Source: Incurvaria masculella
Lineage: Eukaryota > Arthropoda > Insecta > Lepidoptera > Incurvariidae
DNA length: 64,000 bases
NCBI GenBank assembly: GCA_946894095.1
Contig: OX335642.1
Span: 14,147,021-14,211,020 of the forward strand
Direction of reading: 5' to 3'
Part shown: positions 57,438-64,000 of the stretch, in pieces
Numbering within the stretch: position 1 is the stretch's first letter
Layout: each line of letters opens with the position of its first letter
Notes under the pieces: model-generated
The model's database searches: none
Seen by the model: only the letters and a program-made list of their open reading frames with translations
What the model was told of the DNA's origin: nothing
Made by a program: the position numbers and the translations under genes

Positions 57438-60400
57438 CTGTAAAGTCCCCTCTATTATTTGTTAAAGATTCATCGAAAAATGGTCAAATAAGGTGATTGC
57501 AAGTGCATGTATGGGTTGAGGACTTATTCACTAATTACTTATGTAGGAGAATTGTAAAGGAGACTTTGCTATGAATCTTCTGAACACTTACTGAGTGCAG
57601 TGTTGTTTCCGGCAGAGGAAAGAAGAACAAAGAAAAAAGACTATCAAGTCTACTGCATTTCTTTCTGTGCATGTCGTAGGCTACCAAGGTATTCTTCGTT
57701 CGTGGTTCAGATCCCACGTAAAACTGTAGTCCCCTACCTTACTTAATAGGGTTAATCCAGCCCAGGTTGGTACAGAGTGTCCAGCAAATCTAAGAAAATA
57801 AATTGCCCTAATTTTTCCAGGTTTTCCAGAGCCTTTTTTGCGGTTTTCCCTGATGGTGTTTCATGCATTTTTGCAGTAAATACAAATTGATTTTGTTAAG
57901 TTTTGTACCTTTTTCTATCTTCCACCAATAACATCACTTGGCAGCAAGAAGCACCTGGCCGGCCGACGTAGTTTTCGCAGCCCCCGTAAAAATTTGAAAG
58001 CCCATGGGCGTCGTCGGGCACCTCTTATGTGAGGTCCTGGCGTACGCCATTTTTTTACGGCGCATAAAAACAATCACTTCCAGTCAAGAATTACCTACTT
58101 GAATACCGGCCGAGGCTCTGCCCACTAGGCTATTCAAGCATTCAAGGTTATATGTCATCTGTTTAAAATAATCCGGATAAATGTTGAAAATTTATATTTT
58201 TATAAATTTTGAAAACTTAACCAAAATATAAGGTGTAATATAAGGAAGGTCCTAGCATGGCCATGTACAGTTATATAAAAAAAAACCTATTTACAACAAA
58301 GAACGGGTCGAAATGGATGGATGTGGTAAAAGGTAGTTATACGTACAGCTGTTTACCTGAATTGTTTTTAAGCATTATTTGGTTCTCATCTTAATCAGTA
58401 CCTCATACATGAAGCAAGCAGTTCGCTCATCCAATGCCGATGCACTTCGACTACGATGATGGGCAGAGGACCATTACCTGAGCGAAGGAGATGAAGAACA
58501 TCTGGCGGTGGTTGTAGTGGAGTCCAGGCAAGGTATAGTTCCGCTCAGCTCCACGTGCGTACTCCAAGTACGCGTGGAATGATGCCTTCAGCCCGCCGTT
58601 GTCTGCTATGTTTTCTCCTGGCGACAGGAAAGGAATGAGTGAGTACAATGTGTGGTGCGTGCGGTACTAGAGCTACGCCCACAAAAGAGAAAAGGAGGGA
58701 GAAGCGGCATGTGGTCGTTTTCGCGACTCTATGAACATAGTGTGCATATAATCGTTTGGGAAGTTGCTCGCGCGTCATGTGCCACACAGTCCAAACATCT
58801 TCACCGCATGGTAATGTGCTCCCAAAATGCATTCGCCAAGTCAGCTACCACCAACACAAACCCTATCGGTGGATCTGCGACTATGTCTTCGTGTGGCATG
58901 TAGTTTTAAGTTGGGTCGGTAGTTCTATAAAATTTAAGACAGCGGGTCTAATAGCAGGCGCGCTAGAAGGCAAATCTCTTTCCTTTTTCATCTGAGGCTA
59001 CTCCCTGAGGTCTGGCTCTAAGATATGTTTATGTTGTATATTTATTTATTTGTTTTAGAGAGTCAGTTTATGCTGAGTCTATTTGTGAATTCATTGGTGG
59101 TCGCAGCTTTGATCACATCCTCTGGAGGTTTGTTCAATGTCTCTCCTACTCGATCGGATGCAAAGTTTATATGAATATTTGTGCTAGTGGCTGTGAGAGT
59201 AAGGTTAATGCTGTGTGCACTTTAAGTTGACAGTTTTAGTCCAGTACAAATATTCGTACTTAAAAGTAAGAAATTTCTATACTTATTCCTTACATCCTCT
59301 CTCTGATGGCATGACTCTGGAGTAGGCAAAGGTAGTTCAAGGTATCTCTTCATGAATCTTTGTACTCATTCTAGCAGCTGAATATTATTAACAAAGTAAG
59401 GTTGCGTTTCTGGATCCTTATTCCAGAAGAGGATGATAGAGGTTGTTAAGAGAGAAGGAATTCTCAAATGCCTTTCACTCCTAGGCGGGCTATAACAGAG
59501 ACTTCGAAATTCTGTCTATTTCTGGTGAACAACACGAAAATATGTGAGTGTAAGCATAAATGAGGGACCTACCTAGCGTCTGCTTGCCATTGAGGTGCTG
59601 CGCGTCTAGCGAGAAGTTGGAGTACTGGTGTTCAATGCAGGCCGCGCGCTTCTTAAATTGATCAATGGTCGCATTGTTCCACCACTGGTTCAGGTTGCCA
59701 AACCTGCGGCAATCAAATACATAGAATTTGAGATGGGCAGTCTTTTTTTTTGGTGTGCGGTTACAAACACTGAAATTCTAGAAGCAAATTTTTTTTTTTC
59801 TATTTTGGTGAATCTAAAAAATATATTTCTTGTCAGTTGCAACGGTTTAAAAAGTTGTGTTATTTTAACATAAATAGATCTTATGATTATGATCTCTATG
59901 GGAAATATTCTAGGTTAACCTTTGTCTACGATACGCAGCGTATCTATGACAACCTGACATGGATGGCTAATACCACACAACTACCGTTATACTATTAGCC
60001 CAATACACCACATTCCCGAAGGAGTTTGGTGCCATGCCAGGACCTTCCCTTTATGAGCACGGCTACATTAAACTGGATGGAAAACACGGACAATTTTTCA
60101 TTGCCGCTTCGACCATCTTTTCATCCAACGCGATGGTACCAACCCGGGCGGGCTTAAACCCTACCATCTAGTAGGGGAAGGGGACCTACAGTTTTACATG
60201 GATTCCGAACCATGGAGCAGCTCGCATTCGTGACGAAATGCACTTATCGAACTCGGAAAGAGAAAGACAGTGGTGCATGTCGGTATTGAACTCAGGCCTC
60301 TGGTATGCTAGGCCATTCCCCGCGCCACTAGGCTACGAGCCGCTACAAGTTGTGCATGAACAGGGATAGGATTTGAACCCCACGCCACTAGGCTACGAGC

Positions 60401-62277
60401 CGCTCAACTCTAGTTACGACTTTGCCCATATGTGAGCATAGCGTCTATCTTGAGCCTTATATTTACGAATAAACTAAGCGCAGCTGAAGTTTCGTTCACC
60501 GCGTGGTGGACATCGTCATTATTCGAACTGGAGGACCTCTGACACGTCATATACTTATACATGCGTCAAGTGCAGGTTGTCGGTTGCGTAGATGGTATAT
60601 GCAGATAACTGGGTAGATTCTGCCGCAGATGAGCGTAGTGACAAAGTACTCCACTCAGCGATGCAATAATTCGTGCCAGGTAATGGTGTCACTTTGCCTC
60701 ATTGTTGTCATATTTTGCTAGTAATAAAAAAATGATGATGAGACCAAAATGAAGATAGCTTCATATTAGGACGTCATGCGCATTTCGATCACCCGCACGT
60801 GGTGGCCAAAACGTCAAAAGAATGCTGTTTACTCAAAAATTAAAGTAGTATGTAACACAGGCGTTATTATTTTAAAGTGGATGTCGTGTCGAAAAGTGCC
60901 AAAATAGTGCCTTGAGAACATTTGGGATCCACATCTACAGTAATCCTTCTGCCGTACCTGTCGTACTCTCGGCCCTGGTCGTCGAAGGCGTGAGTGAGCT
61001 CGTGGCCCATCACCACGCCCATGGCCCCGTAATTGACGCTCTTCGGGTTGTCGCCGTCGTAGAACGGCAGCTGCAGAATCCCGGCCGGGAACACGATCTG
61101 GTTCTTCGTGGGGGTGTAGTACGCGTTCACCGTCGACGGATTCATGCCTGCCGAAATTTACCAGCAATATGTTACGCTGATGACAGGATTTAAGACTAAG
61201 ACAGCGGATTTTTTATACAGGCTGTCAATGGCTATAATGGCAGAACTCCTTGCCAAAAAAGACGCGATGCAGTTGTTGGCCATGCACATATTGGGGATGC
61301 AAGGTGGCGATGCAAATTTGAACGATGGACACATGGAGTACCTACAGCCGGTGTGCACTCACCCCACTTGGTCTTGTTGACGGGCCGGTCGAGCTTGTCG
61401 AAGTCGGTGCGCAGCGCGAACAGGTTCACCTGCAGGTTGTTCTCGAAGTACTTGCGCGGCTGCACCTGCAGCTCCGCGTACTGCTTGTCCAGCTCCTCGG
61501 GGTCCAGGATGTAGTCGGGGAAGCCTGCGGCGACCCACGGGAGCGTCAGAACCGCGACACAATATCGTAAATGTAATAAAATTCAATTAATAAATGTAAC
61601 CGTTCCTTTACTTTTTTTATTTTATTTATTTCCTATATTTTTAATTTATATTTAAATGCAAACAATTGAAATATAAATTAAAAATTATATTGCATGATCA
61701 CAATTGTTTTTAGCCACTTAGATGATTTGTCAATTGATGTGTGTGATAAGAAACTATGACCGACGAATAAACAAAACCGGCCAAGAGCGAGTCCGACTCG
61801 CACAAGAAGGGTTCCGTACCATCCTACATTATTTAACACCAAAAAATTATATTTTTTACCCCCTTAATTTTTATAATTTTTTTATTTTACGTATTTGTTG
61901 TTATAGCGGCAAAATATATACACAGTCAGTGAAAAATTAAGCTTCCTGCCTTTTACGGTTCATGAGATACAGCCCTGTAACAGACGGACGGACGGACGGA
62001 TGGACGGACGGACAGCGAAGGCTTAGTAATAGGGTTCCGTTGGCACCCTTTGGGTACGGAACACTAAAAAGGAGCACAATCGAAATGTACTAACCGATCA
62101 TGTCCGTGATGGCGTCGGCCTTCACCTCAGCCGAGCGGCGCGTCTCGGCGTCCATCCAGCGCAGGTTGCGCAGGTTGCGCTTGAACGCGCCGCGAATGTT
62201 GTTGATCATCACCTCGCCCTGCGCCTTCGCCTCGCCGTGGAACACGTCGCGCACGAACATCGCGCCGATCGCGAAGC
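57261..62277 (-). CDS. Neprilysin-like M13 zinc metallopeptidase, C-terminal part (six exons, gene continues beyond window)
   Basis: Exons in transcript order: 62277-62095, 61524-61363, 61147-60958, 59703-59573, 58617-58478 and 57437-57261. All introns are GT-AG, phases agree at every junction, and the join gives about 326 residues plus TAG. Order: helical [12 protein letters not shown] region, [15 protein letters not shown] substrate-binding strand, the HELTH zinc site (HExxH), [10 protein letters not shown] (third zinc ligand E plus D), a His and Arg six residues apart (DDHTVAKYR, matching the substrate-binding H/R of NEP), and a terminal CEVW, the family's conserved end. M13 enzymes are usually type II membrane or secreted peptidases of about 700-800 residues that cleave small peptides. 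The membrane anchor and N-terminal half are not in this window. All catalytic residues expected in this portion are present, so it looks functional. Introns carry SINEs and other repeats. Which neprilysin paralogue it is cannot be decided here. Confidence 0.95.
57695..57780 (+). repeat. SINE family A fragment in neprilysin intron
   Basis: Contains TTCGTGGTTCAGATCCCACG, AAAACTGTAGTCCCCTACCT and CAGCCCAGGTTGGTAC. Confidence 0.6.
57950..58060 (+). repeat. Repeat family G copy in a neprilysin intron
   Basis: ACCTGGCCGGCCGACGTAGT, ATGGGCGTCGTCGGGCACCT and GAGGTCCTGGCGTACGCCAT. Confidence 0.55.
58478..58617 (-). CDS. Neprilysin-like exon with third zinc ligand
   Basis: 140 bp. Acceptor TCGCCAG|GA, donor GCTCAG|GTAATG. 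It encodes [20 protein letters not shown] through [11 protein letters not shown]. The Glu of ENIAD is the third zinc ligand of M13 (gluzincin ExxxD). It ends in phase 0 and joins to VWCSAMTK, as in the family. Confidence 0.96.
58650..59005 (+). repeat. Repeat family H copy in a neprilysin intron
   Basis: Diverged match to 30520-30990: GTGCATATAATCGTTTGGGA, GTCATGTGCCACACAGTCCA, AATCTCTTTCCTTTTTCATC. Lies in intron 58618-59572. Confidence 0.65.
59573..59703 (-). CDS. Neprilysin-like exon
   Basis: 131 bp. Acceptor TTGCCGCAG|G, donor CTAG|GTAGGT. It encodes [16 protein letters not shown] through [12 protein letters not shown], with the family-typical W-W pair and two Cys-containing helices. It joins upstream as YDRFGNL and downstream as TLGENIAD. 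Confidence 0.95.
59949..60404 (-). repeat. SINE family A copy with duplicated tRNA-like head
   Basis: Near full length, antisense signatures throughout. The tRNA-like head (reverse complement of CACTAGGCTACGAGCCGCT) occurs at 60326-60344 and again at 60386-60404, so the head is partly duplicated. It lies inside the 1.25 kb neprilysin intron 59704-60957. Confidence 0.85.
60958..61147 (-). CDS. Neprilysin-like catalytic exon with HELTH zinc site
   Basis: 190 bp. Acceptor TTTCGGCAG|GC, donor GACAG|GTACGG. It encodes [29 protein letters not shown] and [22 protein letters not shown] is the HExxH motif: two zinc-binding His and the catalytic Glu. NAYY corresponds to the Asn-Ala pair that holds the substrate backbone in NEP. 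The exon ends inside an Arg codon (AG|G) that the next exon completes. Confidence 0.97.
61363..61524 (-). CDS. Neprilysin-like exon
   Basis: 162 bp. Acceptor GCCGCAG|GC, donor TGGG|GTGAGT. It encodes [20 protein letters not shown] through [13 protein letters not shown]. The split Gly codon joins to [10 protein letters not shown], giving the family motif KTKWGM. Phase is consistent with both neighbours. Confidence 0.95.
61772..62070 (+). repeat. Repeat family B copy 24 bp from a neprilysin donor site
   Basis: Starts AAAACCGGCCAAGAGCGAGT and ends TACGGAACACTAAAAA. It lies in intron 61525-62094, with its end 24 bp from the exon at 62095. Confidence 0.87.
62095..62277 (-). CDS. Neprilysin-like exon (first visible)
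   Basis: 183 bp. Acceptor GTGCAG|GC, donor ATCG|GTTAGT; it enters at phase 2 and leaves one base of a Gly codon. It encodes [17 protein letters not shown] through [10 protein letters not shown], the helical segment that precedes the catalytic core in M13 enzymes. The codons are very GC-rich compared with the flanking introns. The exon is tightly bracketed by two same-orientation copies of repeat family B, ending 24 bp past its donor and starting 32 bp before its acceptor. Confidence 0.93.
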
Positions 62278-62309
62278 CTGCACCGGGGGCATCGTTACCG
62301 ACACCATAG

Positions 62310-62597
62310 AAAAAAACCGGCCAAGTGCGAGTCGGGCTCGCACACGGAGGGTTTCGTGCCATATTACGAGATTTAACACGACACTTTTTTTGTTAATGCC
62401 CTTTAATTTTTAATATCTTTTAATTTTACCTATTTGTTGTTATTGCGGCAAAATAAATACATACTCTGTGAAAAATTCAACTACATAACTATTACGGTTC
62501 ATGAGATGCAGCCCTGTGACAGACGAACGGACGGACGGACAGCGGAGGCTAAGTAATAGGGTTCCGTTGGCATCCTTTGGGTACGGAATCCTAAAAA
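62310..62597 (+). repeat. Repeat family B copy 32 bp from a neprilysin acceptor site
   Basis: Starts AAAAAACCGGCCAAGTGCGA and ends TACGGAATCCTAAAAA. Read on the gene strand, its start supplies a T run just upstream of the acceptor at 62278. Confidence 0.87.
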
Positions 62598-62816
62598 GGA
62601 TAGTAGGGAATAGACTGCTTATTTTCGCTGGTACTATGACATTTCTAACTAGCGCCATCTCCTGTCACTGCCAGAACTAGTTACACCGTCTTCAAACTAA
62701 GCTTCTTTAGGTGATTTCTCCTAGGCAGCCGTGATGAAAACGTTCCATTTTCACTATAAATTAAATAATGTCATTGAAAATAAAAAATATCATTGATTTC
62801 ATGGTTTGTATTTAAT

Positions 62817-63207
62817 GTGCTCGTAGTCTAGTGGAGCGGGGACTTGCCTAGCATACCAGCGGTCTGGGTTCAAATCTTCGCCCAGTGCACCACTTTCTTT
62901 CTTTTTCTGAGTGGGATAAGTGCATTTCGTCACAAATGCGAGCTGCTCCATGGTTCGGAATCCATGTTAAACTGTAACTCTCTTCCCCTACTAGGTAGTA
63001 GGGTTTAAGCCCGCCCAGCTTGGTACCATCGCATTGGATGAAAAGATGGTCGAAGCGGTAATGAAAAATTATGTGTTTTTCATCCAGTTAAATGTAGCCG
63101 TGCTCATAAAGGGAAAGTCCTGATTCCTTCAGGAATTTGGTGTATTTGGCTAATATCATAACTGTAGTTGTGTGGTATTAGCCATCCAAGTCAGGTTGCA
63201 TAAAAAA
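62817..63207 (+). repeat. Full-length tRNA-derived SINE (family A), best copy
   Basis: About 390 bp. A tRNA-like head carries an A box (TAGTCTAGTGG) and a B box (GGTTCAAATCT), the internal RNA polymerase III promoter. Then come CTGCTCCATGGTTCGGAATC, a GCCCGCCCAGCTTGGTACC block, GTGCTCATAAAGGGAAAGTC and ATATCATAACTGTAGTTGTG. It ends CAGGTTGCAT plus an A run. It lies in the intron upstream of the first visible neprilysin exon, antisense to the gene. Confidence 0.88.
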
Positions 63208-63320
63208 AAAATATTTAGACTGAAATGTGAATTGCGACATTGTGGAATTTTATTATCCCTATTATACACTTGTATGACGTTGGCAATCTTTTCCTACTAT
63301 CATTTGTCTATGCCGACACT

Positions 63321-63850
63321 CAGCGAGTAAAGAAGGACGGGAGAAGCGATCGAAACTCATTCATATGGCGGCAACGTAGTCATAAGTTAGTGGAAAATGT
63401 CAATTGTAGTTGGTTCGCTTACGAATTCGGGACGTGCAACTTCAAATTTTTGTTGCAGCGTGGGCCCACAGTCACACGTATGTGGGCGGCGTAGCCACTT
63501 TGACATACAAAATTTGCAGCGCCAGCGAGTGAGCTCGAATACAAATTCACTTTTCGATTTTCTCGACTTCCAACGAAACGTAAGAACTTCACAGGACGCT
63601 ATTTAGTGCAATGAACATTTGATGTTGCGCATCCCGAATTCGCAATCGAACTAATTACAGTTAGACGTCTTAGACAACCACCTGGCTGCTCCTATCGTTC
63701 TTAAATCACTGGTTTGTTGCACTAAACAGCGTACTGTCATTTTCTTACGTGTTTTTATTTGTCGTTGGAACTCGAGAAAATCAGTAGTAAGCGAAAATGG
63801 CTATGTCGCCCACAAACGAGTTTCTGCTTCTACTCCTTCCATGTTCGCTG
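63321..63850. mobile_element. Family D foldback element with nested inverted arms
   Basis: Outer arms of about 50 bp (CAGCGAGTAAAGAAGGACGG at left; CTACTCCTTCCATGTTCGCT at right). Two inner inverted pairs: 63562-63610 with 63717-63775 (CGACTTCCAACGAAACGTAA / TTGTCGTTGGAACTCGAG) and the AATTCGGGACGTGCAAC / GTTGCGCATCCCGAATT pair. Lies in the neprilysin upstream intron. Confidence 0.68.
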
Positions 63851-64000
63851 CTGACACTGCATAATGCCTTTACGAAGGCCACTTTCAATATCTTCACCGA
63901 TAATATCTGGGCCCTTTGGTAGTAGACTAGTGGCCGTCCTCCTTAGCACCAACTTTTTGGCTCACTTTAAGCATCTCCAGTTAGCATGTGGAGACAAAGA

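Overview
ORGANISM AND OVERALL CHARACTER. The window is insect nuclear DNA, most likely from a moth or butterfly. It is AT-rich, intron-containing and made up mostly of transposable elements. The repertoire fits Lepidoptera: a tRNA-derived SINE in more than 15 copies, a second very common ~300 bp repeat that starts AAAAACCGGCCAAGTGCGAG and carries a (GGAC)n tract, RTE-like, Jockey-like and Penelope-like retroelement fragments, and many foldback MITEs. The lepidopteran assignment is inference from these features and from memory of such genomes. || THE ONE CLEAR HOST GENE. Six minus-strand exons between 62277 and 57261 join in frame with consensus splice sites. They encode the last ~326 residues of a neprilysin-family zinc metallopeptidase (M13). 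The N-terminal half lies beyond position 64000. Its first visible exon sits between two same-orientation repeat copies 24 and 32 bp away. Its 3' flank (55.8-57.2 kb) holds decayed, tandemly spaced copies of the end of its own last exon. || LAYOUT. 0-10 kb: repeats, SINEs, foldbacks and a strong hairpin at 7.8 kb. 10.5-17.5 kb: a ~7 kb block bounded by two ~600 bp near-identical inverted arms, each built from three 140-bp-spaced modules. The block contains a foldback MITE, an inverted pair of RTE fragments around a Jockey fragment, a Penelope-like RT and a second Jockey fragment. A THAP-like exon lies just outside the right arm. 21.5-22.2 kb: a 714 bp DNA transposon with a perfect 10 bp target duplication inside a SINE. 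26.1-27.7 kb: the best-preserved retroelement ORF, an RT with C-terminal zinc knuckle and restriction-like endonuclease. 28-44 kb: mostly repeats. 44.5-45.3 kb: a CpG-dense island that could be a promoter and first exon for a minus-strand gene. 47-53 kb: Jockey-like fragments, a 1.2 kb TIR element with a MULE-like transposase remnant and 7 bp target duplication, an RTE piece joined to a GC-rich ORF1/FP-like ORF, a mariner remnant and a MITE. 53.2-55.7 kb: AT-rich and quiet. 57-64 kb: neprilysin exons with repeat-filled introns. || HOW IT WORKS TOGETHER. Apart from neprilysin there is no gene cluster or pathway. The interest lies in nested insertion histories and in local duplications that affect the neprilysin locus. 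No operons, CRISPR arrays, rRNA genes or intact tRNA genes were seen.
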